Shown here: in pieces, positions 44,185 through 54,125 of the stretch
Position numbering within the stretch: position 1 is the stretch's first letter
Layout of the letters: every line of letters starts with the position of its first letter
NCBI RefSeq assembly: GCF_001421355.1
Contig: NZ_LMKC01000005.1
Span: forward strand, 432,918 to 496,917
Length of the DNA stretch: 64,000 bases
Origin: Sphingomonas sp. Leaf9
GTDB taxonomy: Bacteria; Pseudomonadota; Alphaproteobacteria; Sphingomonadales; Sphingomonadaceae
Direction: 5' to 3'
Notes under the pieces: model-generated
Told to the model about the DNA's origin: nothing
The model's input: the letters and a program-made list of their open reading frames with translations, nothing else
The model's database searches: none
Made by a program: the position numbers and the translations under genes

Positions 44185-45920
44185 TCCCGCCCCAGCCGAT
44201 CGACGAACCGCGGGGCGAGATCGACGTCGGCAAACGGCTGGTGCGGCAGGGTGGCGGCACCGGGCTGTCGCTGTCCGAACGGATTGCCGAGAAATTGCAG
44301 CGGCTTGCGTGGCGCACGCCGCTGCACGGCCTGCGGCTGAAGGGGCGGCATCCGCTCAAGCTGATCGCGGTCGCCGACGATCCGTTCTTCGGCGATATCG
44401 CGCGCGGGCAGGCATTGCTACGCGGCGAGCTGATGTTCCGGGGCGAGGCGGTACCGATCGATCGCCTCGGCCTCGACCGGCCCAAATTCTCCGCCGCCTT
44501 TGCCGAACATCTCCACAGCTTCGCATGGCTGCGCGACTTGTCGAGCGTCGCGCCACGGGTGACGGCGGTGCCGATCGCCGAGACGCTGATGCTGCAATGG
44601 CTGGCGGCGCATGGCGAACGGGTGTCGGAACCGGCATGGAGCGCGCATGTCACCGGGCGGCGGATGCTGTTCTGGATCGCGCATGCGCCGCTGATCCTGT
44701 CGTCGACCGATCTGGTCTATCGCTCGCGCGTGCTCAACACGATCGCCCGCGCCGCCCGGCATCTGGACGGTGAAGCGGGCAAGGCGCCGGCGGGGATTCG
44801 CGCGATCACCGCCTGGGCGGGCGTGGTCGCCGCCGGGCTGGTCATTCCCGGCGGCGATCCGCGCCGGGCGTTCGGCGAACATGGCCTTGCGCGGGCGCTG
44901 ACGACCGGCCTGTTCGAGGATGGCGGCATCGTCGGCCGATCGCCCGCCGAACAGCTCGACGCGGTGATGACGCTGGCGGCGCTTCGCGAAATCTATGCCG
45001 CGCGGCGGATGGACGTGCCCGAGGCGCAGGGGCTGGCGCTGACCCGGATGGTCGCCGCGCTGCTGGGCGTGTGCCATGGCGAGGGTGGCCTCGCCTGCTG
45101 GCAGGGATCGGGGCCGGTCGACGGCGAACGCATCGCCGATGTCGTCGCGGCGACCGGGGTGCGCACCCGCCCGCTACGGCATGCAGGCGACTGGGGTTAC
45201 CAACGGTTAGCCGCCGGGCGCACCGTACTGATAGTCGATTCCGCGCCGCCGCCGGTGGCGCGGGCGGCGCGCGAGGGCTGTGCATCGACGCTGGCGTTCG
45301 AACTGTCGGACGGCGGGCAGCGGATCGTCGTCAATTGCGGCGGTGCGGGCGCCGCGCTGCTGACGCTTTCGCCCGAGCTGCGCCGCGCGCTGCGCACCAC
45401 CGCCGCCCATTCGACTCTGGTACTGGCCGATGCCAATTCGACCGCGATCCATGCCGACGGGTCGCTGGGCAAGGGGGTCGGCGTGGTCGACATGCACCGG
45501 CAGGAAAGCGACGCGATCAGCCGGATCGAGGTCGCACATGACGGCTATGCCAGGCGGCTGGGCTTCCAGCATCGCCGCGTGCTGACCCTCAGCGCCGATG
45601 GCCGCGACGTGCAGGGTGAGGACATGCTGATCCCGACCGGCCGGCGCGGGCGCAAGGGCGACACAGGCTTCGTCGCGCGTTTCCATCTGGCACCCGGCAT
45701 CGAGATCGCGCCGACGCCGGACGGACAGGCCGCGTTCCTGCGCATTCCCGATGGCGGCCCGGTGTGGCAGTTCCGCTGCAAGGGCGCGACGCTGGGCGTC
45801 GAGGAAAGCCTGTGGATCGATGAGGGCGGCACGCCGGTGCCGACGTTCCAGCTGGTCCTGTCGGGCGCGACCCCGGCGGGCGGGCATGACTTTTCATGGC
45901 GGTTCCACCGGGCGCGGTAG
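44181..45920 (+). CDS. Heparinase II/III family protein
   Basis: A 579-residue protein. The N-terminal half is helical (toroid domain; [67 protein letters not shown]), and the C-terminal half is the beta-rich heparinase II/III domain with [31 protein letters not shown] and [33 protein letters not shown]. No signal peptide is seen at the annotated start. Members of this conserved sphingomonad gene are thought to act on polysaccharide or cell-surface polymers, but no substrate is established to my knowledge. Coupled to rpe by ATGA. Confidence 0.87.
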   Translation: MIPPQPIDEPRGEIDVGKRLVRQGGGTGLSLSERIAEKLQRLAWRTPLHGLRLKGRHPLKLIAVADDPFFGDIARGQALLRGELMFRGEAVPIDRLGLDRPKFSAAFAEHLHSFAWLRDLSSVAPRVTAVPIAETLMLQWLAAHGERVSEPAWSAHVTGRRMLFWIAHAPLILSSTDLVYRSRVLNTIARAARHLDGEAGKAPAGIRAITAWAGVVAAGLVIPGGDPRRAFGEHGLARALTTGLFEDGGIVGRSPAEQLDAVMTLAALREIYAARRMDVPEAQGLALTRMVAALLGVCHGEGGLACWQGSGPVDGERIADVVAATGVRTRPLRHAGDWGYQRLAAGRTVLIVDSAPPPVARAAREGCASTLAFELSDGGQRIVVNCGGAGAALLTLSPELRRALRTTAAHSTLVLADANSTAIHADGSLGKGVGVVDMHRQESDAISRIEVAHDGYARRLGFQHRRVLTLSADGRDVQGEDMLIPTGRRGRKGDTGFVARFHLAPGIEIAPTPDGQAAFLRIPDGGPVWQFRCKGATLGVEESLWIDEGGTPVPTFQLVLSGATPAGGHDFSWRFHRAR

Positions 45921-45938
45921 GGTTGAGGGGATAGGGTG

Positions 45939-46511
45939 ATGTTACTGCTGGCCGCTGCGTTGTTCGCCCTCCCCGCCCCCGATTGCCGCTATGACCTGGC
46001 GGCAATGCTGGCGCTGGAACAGCAGGCGTTCGATCAGGACATGGACGGCGGCTGGCGCGCGCTGTCGAAGCGGGGCTGCGACGCTGAAGCGGCCGACCTG
46101 ATCCGCGATTGGCGCGCCGCGCACCCGTCCGACCAGCCGAATGCCAAGATCCTGTTCTGGCACGAGGGTCAGATGCGCGCTGAGCTAGGCCAGACCGCAC
46201 GTGCGATCGCGTTGTTCGCACAGAGCCGCAAGCCCGCCGAGAAGGACCGGGCCTGGGGCTGGAACCTGTATGTCGATGGCAGCATCGCGTTCCTGCGCGG
46301 CGATCGGGTGGGACTCGAGCGTGCCCGCGCCGCGCTGGCCGTGCTGCCCAGGCCGCCCGAGCTGGCCGATGCGCGCGGCCCGGACGGCAAGCCGATGACG
46401 ATACGTTGGCCGATGAACCTGAACGTCCTCGACGGCTTCCTGCGGTGTTGGGGGCAGTCCTATCACAAGGCCTATGGCTGCGCCGTGCCGATGTCGGTGA
46501 AGAAGGGCTAA
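45939..46511 (+). CDS. Hypothetical secreted protein
   Basis: About 190 residues with a short signal-like N-terminus (MLLLAAALFALPAPDCRYDL). The body is helical and TPR-like: LAAMLALEQQAFDQDMDGGWRALSKRGCDAEAADLIRDWRAAHP and AKILFWHEGQMRAELGQTARAIALFAQSRKP. Four cysteines could form disulfides. The start may be the GTG at 45936 or the ATG at 45939. It follows the heparinase-like gene by 18 bases in the same direction and is probably co-transcribed. No family name can be given. Confidence 0.72.
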   Translation: MLLLAAALFALPAPDCRYDLAAMLALEQQAFDQDMDGGWRALSKRGCDAEAADLIRDWRAAHPSDQPNAKILFWHEGQMRAELGQTARAIALFAQSRKPAEKDRAWGWNLYVDGSIAFLRGDRVGLERARAALAVLPRPPELADARGPDGKPMTIRWPMNLNVLDGFLRCWGQSYHKAYGCAVPMSVKKG

Positions 46512-46522
46512 CTGCTATTCCG

Positions 46523-47302
46523 TCACCCCGGCGACGCCGCCGATCCGGCGAGCAGCCCGCCGTCGATATTGACCTCGGTCCCGGTGATATAGGTCGCTTC
46601 GTCCGATGCCAGCATTGCGGCGACCGCCGCGACTTCCTCCGGCAGTCCGAAGCGTTTGAGCGGCGTATCCGCCACCAGCGCCGCCATCCGCGCCGCGCGG
46701 TCGGGGCCGTCGCCCAGCATTGGCTCCCAGATCGGGGTCAGGATCGCCGCCGGGTGGAGCGAATTGCAGCGGATGCGCCAGCCGTTCTGCGCGCAATAGA
46801 GCGCGACCGTCTTGCTGTGGTTGCGGATCGCCGCCTTCGACGAGGCATAGGCCGCCGCCCCCGGAATGCCGACCAGCCCGGAGCGCGATGAGATGTTGAT
46901 GATCGATCCGCTCGCCGCCCCCTTCATCGCGCCGATCGCATAGCGACAGCCGAGGAACGTGCCGTCGAGATTGACGGCATGGACCGCGCGCCAATCCGCC
47001 AGTGACGCATGTTCGGGATCATGGGCGACCATGCCGCCTTCGAACCCGGTCACGCCGGCATTGTTGACCACGACATCGGCCACCGGCACGTCGTCCGCCA
47101 GCCGCGCCCAGTCATCCTCCTCGCGAACGTCGAGGGGCAGGAAGCGACAGCCGAGCGCATCGGCGGCGGCCTGTCCGGCGTGCCGGTCGCTGTCGGTCAG
47201 GACGACGGTGCCGCCCTCTTCATGGAAACGGGCGGCGATGGCGTGGCCGATCCCGCGCGCCGCGCCGGTGACGACGCAGATTTTCGATTGCAGACGTTGC
47301 AT
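46523..47302 (-). CDS. Short-chain dehydrogenase/reductase
   Basis: A 259-residue classical SDR. Cofactor motif [14 protein letters not shown], an Asp at the end of strand 2 (VVLTDSD, favouring NAD+), VVNNAGVTG, and the active site with Ser in [14 protein letters not shown] and [15 protein letters not shown] giving Tyr and Lys. The C-terminus [33 protein letters not shown] is usual for the family. Substrate unknown. ATG 47302 gives the standard N-terminus; the frame is open upstream without support. It is convergent with the preceding gene and divergent from purH. Confidence 0.9.
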   Translation of the reverse strand: MQRLQSKICVVTGAARGIGHAIAARFHEEGGTVVLTDSDRHAGQAAADALGCRFLPLDVREEDDWARLADDVPVADVVVNNAGVTGFEGGMVAHDPEHASLADWRAVHAVNLDGTFLGCRYAIGAMKGAASGSIINISSRSGLVGIPGAAAYASSKAAIRNHSKTVALYCAQNGWRIRCNSLHPAAILTPIWEPMLGDGPDRAARMAALVADTPLKRFGLPEEVAAVAAMLASDEATYITGTEVNIDGGLLAGSAASPG

Positions 47303-47474
47303 GATGAAGTCCCTGTACGCGTGATCGTGCGGCGGACGCTCCGCCGGTTCAGCTGAGGGACTGGACCATCGTTCCGACTCCATCTGGGACGGCGTGCAGG
47401 CTAGGCCGACCCGCCGAAAGTCGCAAGCCGCGCCCCCTTGCCCCGCCGCGCCATTCGCGCGAAAGGGCGCGGCC

Positions 47475-49064
47475 ATGGATCATGTCACCGCACAGCGCGC
47501 GCTCCTTTCGGTTTCCGACAAGAGCGGCATCGTCGACCTCGCCACCGCCCTTGCTGCCCATGGCGTCGAGCTGGTTTCCACCGGCGGCACCGCCAGCGCC
47601 TTGCGCGAAGCGGGCCTGACCGTCCGCGACATTTCGGAGCTGACCGGGTTCCCTGAAATGATGGACGGGCGGGTCAAGACGCTGCACCCGGTGGTCCATG
47701 GCGGGCTGCTGGCGGTGCGCGACAATCCGCAGCATGTCGCGTCGATGGACGAACACGGCATCGGCGCGATCGATATCGTCGTCGTGAACCTCTATCCGTT
47801 CGAAGCGACCGTGGCCAAGGGCGCCGACCGCGACACGATCATCGAGAATATCGATATCGGCGGCCCGTCGATGGTCCGCTCGGCCGCAAAGAACCATGAT
47901 GCCGTCGCGATCGTCACCGATCCGGCCGACTATGCCGCGCTGATCGCCGAGCTGGCCGAAACCGGCGGCGCGACGACCCTCGCCACCCGCCGCCGCTTCG
48001 CCGCCAAGGCCTATGCCGCCACCGCCGCCTATGACTCGGCGATCGCGCAGTGGTTCGCCTTTGCCGATCAGGGGCAGGCGTTTCCCGACACGCTCCCCCT
48101 CGCCTTCACCCGTGGCGCGGAGCTGCGCTATGGCGAGAACCCGCACCAGTCGGCGTCGCTCTACATCCCGCGCGGCCCCGCCGCGCGCGGCATCGCGCAG
48201 GCGGAGCAGGTGCAGGGCAAGGCGCTGAGCTACAACAACTATAACGACGCCGATGCCGCTTTGGAGCTGGTCAGCGAGTTTCGCGACGGCCCGCCGACGG
48301 TGGTCATCGTCAAGCACGCCAATCCGTGCGGCGTCGCGACCGGCGAGACCTTGATCGAGGCGTATCAGGCGGCACTGGCGTGTGACAGCGTGTCGGCATT
48401 CGGCGGGATCATTGCGGTCAACCGTCCCTTGGACGGCGAAACCGCGCGCGCGATCAGCGGCATCTTCACCGAAGTCGTCGCCGCCCCCTCAGCCGATGAC
48501 GAGGCGAAGGCGGTGTTCGCTGCCAAGAAGAACCTCCGCCTGCTGCTGACCGGCGACCTGCCCGATCCGGCGCGTGGCGGGCTGATGGTCAAGACTATTG
48601 CCGGCGGGCTGCTGGTCCAGTCGCGTGATGGCGGCAATCTGGGTCAGGTCGACCTGAAGGTCGTGACCAAGCGCCAGCCGACGGATCAGGAACTGGCCGA
48701 CTGCCGCTTTGCGTGGACCGTCGCCAAGCATGTGAAGTCGAACGCGATCGTCTATGCCAAGGACGGCAGCACGGCGGGCATCGGTGCCGGCCAGATGAAC
48801 CGGCTGGAATCGGCGCGTATCGCCGCGTGGAAGGCGAAGGATGCCGCAGACAAGGCCGGTTGGAGCGAGGCACGCACCACCGGGTCGGCGGTCGCGTCGG
48901 ACGCATTCTTCCCCTTCGCCGACGGCCTGCTGGCCGCGGTCGAGGCCGGGGCGACGGCGGTGATCCAGCCGGGCGGATCGATCCGCGACGAAGAGGTCAT
49001 CGCGGCGGCCGACGAAGCGGGCCTCGCGATGGTGTTCACGGGCATGCGCCACTTCCGGCATTGA
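47475..49064 (+). CDS. purH: Bifunctional AICAR transformylase / IMP cyclohydrolase
   Basis: A 529-residue enzyme of the last two steps of IMP synthesis. The N-terminal cyclohydrolase domain has [33 protein letters not shown] and [19 protein letters not shown]. The transformylase domain has [47 protein letters not shown] (catalytic Lys and His) and [29 protein letters not shown]. Length fits the family. ATG 47475 starts the conserved region. It is preceded by an SDR gene on the other strand and stands alone. Confidence 0.97.
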   Translation: MDHVTAQRALLSVSDKSGIVDLATALAAHGVELVSTGGTASALREAGLTVRDISELTGFPEMMDGRVKTLHPVVHGGLLAVRDNPQHVASMDEHGIGAIDIVVVNLYPFEATVAKGADRDTIIENIDIGGPSMVRSAAKNHDAVAIVTDPADYAALIAELAETGGATTLATRRRFAAKAYAATAAYDSAIAQWFAFADQGQAFPDTLPLAFTRGAELRYGENPHQSASLYIPRGPAARGIAQAEQVQGKALSYNNYNDADAALELVSEFRDGPPTVVIVKHANPCGVATGETLIEAYQAALACDSVSAFGGIIAVNRPLDGETARAISGIFTEVVAAPSADDEAKAVFAAKKNLRLLLTGDLPDPARGGLMVKTIAGGLLVQSRDGGNLGQVDLKVVTKRQPTDQELADCRFAWTVAKHVKSNAIVYAKDGSTAGIGAGQMNRLESARIAAWKAKDAADKAGWSEARTTGSAVASDAFFPFADGLLAAVEAGATAVIQPGGSIRDEEVIAAADEAGLAMVFTGMRHFRH

Positions 49065-49124
49065 TCGGTAAAGAGCGTCGGCGAGACCGGGAGGTTGCGC
49101 CGATGCTTGTTTTCCGGGCCGCTT

Positions 49125-49343
49125 TTACCAAGCGAGCCATCCGTTGCGCTCGGCGATGACCGGCGGCGTCAGGGCACCGATTGCCGCCAAGACGCCAAAC
49201 ACCATGGGCCATGCACAGACGTTTGCCGGGAAGAGTTGCGCAGCCCCGCCAACGGCACCGGCCACGTAGGCGCCGGTCACGATCGGGCCGACAAAGCCAC
49301 CAACCATGGCGGCTGCCAACAGCAGATAAGCCAGAATTTTCAT
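49125..49343 (-). CDS. Small hydrophobic membrane protein
   Basis: A 72-residue protein, [45 protein letters not shown] onward, with two predicted membrane helices and no recognised domain. GGAGG-like sequence stands upstream of ATG 49343; the frame extends to 49370 without support. It lies between purH and the HAD phosphatase, convergent with purH. A real gene is likely from its clear hydrophobic periodicity, but there is no independent evidence. Confidence 0.55.
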   Translation of the reverse strand: MKILAYLLLAAAMVGGFVGPIVTGAYVAGAVGGAAQLFPANVCAWPMVFGVLAAIGALTPPVIAERNGWLAW

Positions 49344-49458
49344 CGTTTTCGTCCTCCTGGCCTTTAGCATGGCAGAGGCAGGGCGAACGCTTCAATACCC
49401 CCGTCGCGTTATCGATCGCGATTTGCCTCGCCCGCTCCCACCCGGTACGACCGCCTTC

Positions 49459-50061
49459 ATGCCGTCGTTCCACAATGCCGCCTACGCCGCGTTCCTGTTC
49501 GACATGGACGGGACGCTGCTTGATTCCTCGGAAGCGGTCGAGCGGGTCTGGCGGCGCTGGTGCGATCGGCATAGCATCGATGCGGATACGCTGATTGCTG
49601 AGTGCCACGGTGTACGGGGCGAAGATACGGTGCGACGCTTCGCTACGCCGGGCATGGACATCGACGCCGAGGCCGCGTGGCTGAACGCTGCCGAGCTGGA
49701 AGATGTCGCTGGTGTCGTGCCGATCCCAGGCATCCATGACCTGATCGCCACGCTTGCCCCACAGGAATGGGCAATCGTCACCTCCGCGCCGCGCAACCTG
49801 GCGGAAGTGCGGTTGCGCGCCATCGGCCTGCCGGTGCCCGACGTCTTCGTCACCGCAGAGGATGTGACGCGCGGCAAGCCCGACCCGCAGGGGTTCCGCC
49901 TCGCCGCCGAACGGCTCGGCGTCGCCACCACGGACTGTCTGGTGTTCGAGGATTCGCCCGCCGGTGTCGCGGCGGGCAAGGCGGCGGGAGCAGCGGTCGC
50001 GATCGTCGGCCCCCGCGTCGCGGCAGAGGAAGGGACCTATGCGATCACCGACTATCGCTGA
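49459..50061 (+). CDS. HAD-superfamily sugar phosphatase
   Basis: A 200-residue HAD hydrolase, subfamily IA. Motif I is FLFDMDGTLLDSS (nucleophile Asp), motif II is WAIVTSAPRN, the motif III Lys is in TRGKPDPQGF, and motif IV is CLVFEDSPAGVAAGKAAG. Close relatives dephosphorylate hexitol or 2-deoxyglucose-type phosphates or glycerol 3-phosphate. The start at 49459 gives the standard N-terminus. Its last 23 bases overlap the start of the GH43-like gene in another frame, so the two are probably translated from one transcript. Confidence 0.87.
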   Translation: MPSFHNAAYAAFLFDMDGTLLDSSEAVERVWRRWCDRHSIDADTLIAECHGVRGEDTVRRFATPGMDIDAEAAWLNAAELEDVAGVVPIPGIHDLIATLAPQEWAIVTSAPRNLAEVRLRAIGLPVPDVFVTAEDVTRGKPDPQGFRLAAERLGVATTDCLVFEDSPAGVAAGKAAGAAVAIVGPRVAAEEGTYAITDYR

Positions 50062-51121
50062 CCTACGCGTCGATCGCCGTACGCTGCTGGCCGGGCTGGG
50101 CGCGTCGCTGGCGCTGCCGCGCGCGGCGCTGGCGGCCAATCCGGCGTTTCCGGGCTGGTATGCCGATCCTGAAATCCGCATCTTTCGCGGGCGATACTGG
50201 ATCTACCCGACCTATTCCGCCGATCAGGGCACGCCTGCGCCGACCAGCCCCTTCACGCCATGGCAGGCGAACGAGCGCAAGGCCCCGCATATCTGGCACC
50301 CGTTCCTGCGCCAGACGTTCCTCGACGCCTTTTCCTCGCCCGACCTGGTGCATTGGACGCGGCATCCGCGCGTGCTGGATGTGGAGCGGGTCGGCTGGGC
50401 GGCCTATTCGATGTGGGCGCCGTCGGCGATCGAGCATCGCGGGCGCTATTACCTGTTCTTTGGTGCGAACGACATCAAGAACGATGCGCAGACCGGCGGC
50501 ATCGGCGTCGCGGTGGCGGATCGGCCGGAAGGGCCATTCCGCGATGCGATCGGCAAGCCGCTGATCGGCAAGATCATCGGCGGCGCGCAGCCGATCGACC
50601 AGATGGCGTTTCGCGACGATGACGGGCAGGTCTATCTCTATTATGGCGGGTGGAAGCACTGCAACGTCGTGCGCCTGTCCGATACGCTGACCGGTATCGT
50701 GCCGTTCGCCGATGGCACCCTGTTCAAATCGATCACCCCCTCCCCCGATTATGTCGAGGGGCCGTTCATGGCAAAGCGCAAGGGCGTCTATTACCTGATG
50801 TGGTCGGAGGGGGACTGGACCGGGCCGGACTACCGCGTCGCCTATGCCACGGGGCCGACCGCGCTGGGGCCGTTCACGCCGCGCGGGGTGGTGCTGCAAC
50901 AGGATGCGCGGGTGGCGCGCGGGGCAGGCCACCATTCGCTGTTGCAGATTCCGGGCACCGACGACTGGGTCATCGTCTATCACCGCCGCCCGCTGACCGA
51001 AACCGACGGCAACCACCGCGAAGTCGCAATCGACCGCCTGACCTTCCGCGCCGATGGCAGCATCGTGCCGGTGGTGATTACCGATAAGGGCGTGGGGCCG
51101 AGGTTGCTGGGGAAACGATAG
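50039..51121 (+). CDS. Glycoside hydrolase family 43-like secreted protein
   Basis: A 360-residue five-bladed beta-propeller enzyme. A twin-arginine-like signal (DRRTLLAGLGASLALPRAALA) precedes WYADPEIRIFRGRYWIYPTYS, where the Asp is the usual catalytic base position. Later elements are WAPSAIEHRGRYYLFFGAND, the pKa-modulating Asp region (DQMAFRDDDGQVYLYYGG) and YVEGPFMAKRKGVYYLMWSEGDW with the catalytic acid Glu. GH43 enzymes cut arabinose- or xylose-containing polymers. Folding in the cytoplasm before Tat export is implied if the signal is real. Linked to the HAD phosphatase by a 23-base overlap. Confidence 0.88.
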   Translation: MRSPTIADLRVDRRTLLAGLGASLALPRAALAANPAFPGWYADPEIRIFRGRYWIYPTYSADQGTPAPTSPFTPWQANERKAPHIWHPFLRQTFLDAFSSPDLVHWTRHPRVLDVERVGWAAYSMWAPSAIEHRGRYYLFFGANDIKNDAQTGGIGVAVADRPEGPFRDAIGKPLIGKIIGGAQPIDQMAFRDDDGQVYLYYGGWKHCNVVRLSDTLTGIVPFADGTLFKSITPSPDYVEGPFMAKRKGVYYLMWSEGDWTGPDYRVAYATGPTALGPFTPRGVVLQQDARVARGAGHHSLLQIPGTDDWVIVYHRRPLTETDGNHREVAIDRLTFRADGSIVPVVITDKGVGPRLLGKR

Positions 51122-51161
51122 GGCCGCTCCCCCGCGCGGGCGGGGGAACGGCGTGATCGTC

Positions 51162-52250
51162 CTATCCGTGCACCGCGACGATCGACGATACGACCGTCTG
51201 GATCAGTTGCTGGCGTTCCTGCACCGGGCGTGAGGTGTCGCCGATCATTACCGCGACGGCATAGGATTTGCCGTCCGGCGCGGTCAGGATGCCGACGTCG
51301 TTGAAGCCCGCCGTGCGTCCGCCCAGATCCTGTCCGGTGCCGGTCTTGTGCGCGACGCTCCACCCGGCGGGCAGTGCTGCGCGGATGCGGGCGCGGCCGG
51401 TGCGGGTGTGGCTCATCGTGTCGAGCAGCCAGCGGGTCGATGTCGGCGACAGCAGCATCCCGTGGTGCAGCCGGGCCAGCGCATCGGCGACGGCACCCGC
51501 ACCCGCGCCATCGGGCGGATCGGCGACGTAGGCCTGATACGCCGCACGGCGGACATTGGGGTCGAGCCGCGAGCGTGCCAGGGCAAAGGCGTTGCCCTGC
51601 GAATATTCCTGCCGCCACGGCAGGCCGGCGGTCTTTGCCTGGAGCAGCCGTTCGCCCGGACCGAAGCGGATATTGCCGAGACCCCGGCTGGCGATGAAGT
51701 CGCGCACCGCGATCGGCCCGCCGGCTAGGTTCAGCAGCTTGTCGTTGGCGGTATTGTCGCTCATCGTCAGCGCGCGGCGCAGCAGGTCGCCGACGGTCGT
51801 GGTGAACACGCCGTCCTTCATCAGATAGGCGATCGGCTGGTGAAACAGGGTCAGGTCGCTGCGGGTGATCGTGACCGGGGTGTCGAGCGCATAGCGCCCT
51901 TCGTCGATCGCGTTCATCGTGGTCAGCGCGACCCACAATTTGCTGACCGATTGCTGCGGCATCCGCTGGTCCATCGCATGGCCCACGACCCAGCCGTCAT
52001 CGATGCTGCGCACCGCGATGCCGACCCTGCCCTGGAACCCGTCACCGAGCGCATTGATCGCCGCGACGAGGGCCGGCGGGGCGGGCCGGGTCTGTGCGGG
52101 CAGCGGCACCGGCACGGCATAGCGCTGCGGCGCGGCCTGCGCCGTCGGCGGCAAGGTGCGCGTTGCCAACCCGGCACCGCCCAGCGCCATCACCGCCACC
52201 ATCAGCGCCGCGTTGCGCGACCCGATTCGATTCAACATGTGTGCGACCAT
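51162..52250 (-). CDS. Class A beta-lactamase-related serine hydrolase
   Basis: A 362-residue exported protein (N-terminal helix with ALMVAVMALGGAGLATRTLPPTAQA). The active-site set is visible: SVSK at residues 101 to 104 (nucleophile Ser and Lys), SDN at 164 to 166 and HKTGTG at 301 to 306. I could not identify a canonical Glu-166-type omega loop; WRQEYSQGN around 212 to 220 is the best candidate. It is longer than typical class A enzymes (about 290) because of a linker near the N-terminus and an insertion around 195 to 240. True beta-lactamase activity is plausible but unproven. An ATG at 52238 is an alternative start. Confidence 0.83.
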   Translation of the reverse strand: MVAHMLNRIGSRNAALMVAVMALGGAGLATRTLPPTAQAAPQRYAVPVPLPAQTRPAPPALVAAINALGDGFQGRVGIAVRSIDDGWVVGHAMDQRMPQQSVSKLWVALTTMNAIDEGRYALDTPVTITRSDLTLFHQPIAYLMKDGVFTTTVGDLLRRALTMSDNTANDKLLNLAGGPIAVRDFIASRGLGNIRFGPGERLLQAKTAGLPWRQEYSQGNAFALARSRLDPNVRRAAYQAYVADPPDGAGAGAVADALARLHHGMLLSPTSTRWLLDTMSHTRTGRARIRAALPAGWSVAHKTGTGQDLGGRTAGFNDVGILTAPDGKSYAVAVMIGDTSRPVQERQQLIQTVVSSIVAVHG

Positions 52251-52359
52251 CTCACCCCGGAATATGCGGTAACCATGCTTGTCCGGGTATTAACATAACA
52301 GGCCGGGCCGATCCGCTTGCGACGAATCCCCCCACAGGGACGACGAATGGCAGCACGTC

Positions 52360-53949
52360 TTATGGAACGAGTATGGTGTCGACCGCCTCGTGCCCGGTTT
52401 CGGGGTAATCAAGCGTGTAGTGCAGGCCCCGGCTTTCCTTGCGCTTGAGTGCCGACTGCACGATCAGGTCGGCGGATTGCAGCAGGTTGCGCAGTTCGAT
52501 CAGGTCGGCGGTCACGCGGAAATGGCCATAATAATCGGCAACCTCCTCGGCCAGCAGCGCGATGCGGTGGCGCGCGCGCTCCAGCCGCTTGGTCGAGCGG
52601 ACGATGCCGACATAATTCCACATGAAACGGCGGATTTCGGTCCAGTTCTGCTTGATGACCACTTCCTCGTCGGAATCGGTCACCCGGCTTTCGTCCCAGC
52701 CCCGGATGGCGGGCGGCGGCGGCAGGGTGTCCCAGCGCGCGGCGATGTCCTTTGCCGCCGCTTCGCCGAACACGAAACATTCCAGCAGCGAGTTGGACGC
52801 GAGGCGGTTCGCACCGTGCAGCCCCGATTGCGATACTTCGCCGACCGCATAGAGGCCGGGCAGGTCGGTGCGCCCGTCGCGGTCGATCACCACCCCGCCG
52901 CACGTATAGTGCTGCGCCGGCACCACCGGGATCGGCTGGCGGGTCATGTCGATGCCGAGGCCCAGCAGCTTTTCATAGATGTTGGGAAAGTGTCCGCGCA
53001 CGAACGCCGGGTCCATGTGGCTGATGTCGAGATGGACGTAATCGAGGCCGAAGCGCTTGATCTCCGCATCGATCGCCCGTGCCACGATGTCGCGCGGGGC
53101 CAGTTCGGCGCGAGGGTCGTAATAGGGCATGAAATTCTTGCCCGTGGTCGGGTTGATCAGCTTGCCGCCCTCACCGCGCACCGCTTCGGTGATCAGGAAG
53201 TTCTTGACCTCCAGATTGTAGAGGCAGGTCGGGTGGAACTGCATGAATTCCATGTTCGACACGCGGCACCCCGCGCGCCACGCCATGGCGATGCCGTCGC
53301 CGGTCGCGCCGCGCGGCGCGGTGCTGAACAAATAGGTGCGCCCCGCCCCGCCGGTGGCAAGGATCGTCGCGCGCGCAGTGAACAGCTCGACCCGGTCGGT
53401 CGTGCGGTCGAAGGCATAGACCCCCCACACATTGCCCGCGCCCGAATAACGCTGCTCATGCCGGCTGGTGGCGAGGTCGACCGCGACCATGTCAGGCCGC
53501 AGGGTGATGTTGGGATGCGCCTTTGCCGCGCGGATCAGCGCCTCCTGCACCGCCCAGCCGGTGGCGTCGTCGACATGGACGATGCGCCGGTGCGAATGGC
53601 CGCCCTCGCGCGTCAGGTGCAGCGCCTCGCCCTCCATGTTGAACGGCACGCCCAGCGCCGCCAGCCGCTCGATCGCGGCGGGTGCGCTCTCCACGACGAA
53701 TTCGACGACAGCACGATCGTTGAGGCCGGCACCGGCGACCATTGTATCCTCGACATGGTTCTCGAACGTGTCGCCGGGTTCGAGCACGGCGGCGATCCCG
53801 CCCTGCGCCCACGCCGTCGACCCTTCGTTCAGCGCGCCCTTCGCCAGCACCGTCACGCGGAAGCGTTCCGCCAGGTGCAGCGCGGCGGTCAGGCCGGCAG
53901 CCCCCGACCCGATGATGAGGATATCGCTCTGGGCAGGGTCGTGGGACAA
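52360..53949 (-). CDS. nadB: L-aspartate oxidase
   Basis: A 529-residue flavoprotein that oxidises aspartate to iminoaspartate for NAD synthesis. FAD motif DILIIGSGAAGLTAALHLAE, then AKGALNEGSTAWAQGGIAAVL, the active-site blocks REGGHSHRRIVHVDDATGWAV, FMQFHPTCLYN, HYTCGGVVIDRDGRTDLPGLYAVGEVSQSGLHGANRLASNSLLE and the helical C-terminal domain. The best ribosome site (GGAG, 6 bases away) serves the TTG at 53949; an upstream ATG at 54021 would add 24 residues without homology. nadA and nadC are not nearby. Confidence 0.94.
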   Translation of the reverse strand: MSHDPAQSDILIIGSGAAGLTAALHLAERFRVTVLAKGALNEGSTAWAQGGIAAVLEPGDTFENHVEDTMVAGAGLNDRAVVEFVVESAPAAIERLAALGVPFNMEGEALHLTREGGHSHRRIVHVDDATGWAVQEALIRAAKAHPNITLRPDMVAVDLATSRHEQRYSGAGNVWGVYAFDRTTDRVELFTARATILATGGAGRTYLFSTAPRGATGDGIAMAWRAGCRVSNMEFMQFHPTCLYNLEVKNFLITEAVRGEGGKLINPTTGKNFMPYYDPRAELAPRDIVARAIDAEIKRFGLDYVHLDISHMDPAFVRGHFPNIYEKLLGLGIDMTRQPIPVVPAQHYTCGGVVIDRDGRTDLPGLYAVGEVSQSGLHGANRLASNSLLECFVFGEAAAKDIAARWDTLPPPPAIRGWDESRVTDSDEEVVIKQNWTEIRRFMWNYVGIVRSTKRLERARHRIALLAEEVADYYGHFRVTADLIELRNLLQSADLIVQSALKRKESRGLHYTLDYPETGHEAVDTILVP

Positions 53950-54037
53950 GATGCGCTCCGGTTGCTCTGTCCGACGACTAGGCGGGTTTCGTAGGGCGTG
54001 ACAAGCGTGGGGGTAGGACAACGCCCATCCACCACCG

Positions 54038-54114
54038 TCACCCCGGACTTGATCCGCGGTCCCGCTTCTTCTGGCGGCGGAAAGAAGCGGGACCCCGGGT
54101 CAAGCCCGGGGTGA
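54038..54114. repeat. Family C palindromic repeat; possible terminator
   Basis: GTCACCCCGGACTTGATCCG and CGGGTCAAGCCCGGGGTGAC form the ends; CCCGCTTCTT and AAGAAGCGGG form the inner stem. A half copy lies at about 6890-6925. Placed just after the TonB receptor stop, it may end that transcript before nadB. Confidence 0.78.
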
Positions 54115-54125
54115 CGAACAGCAGG

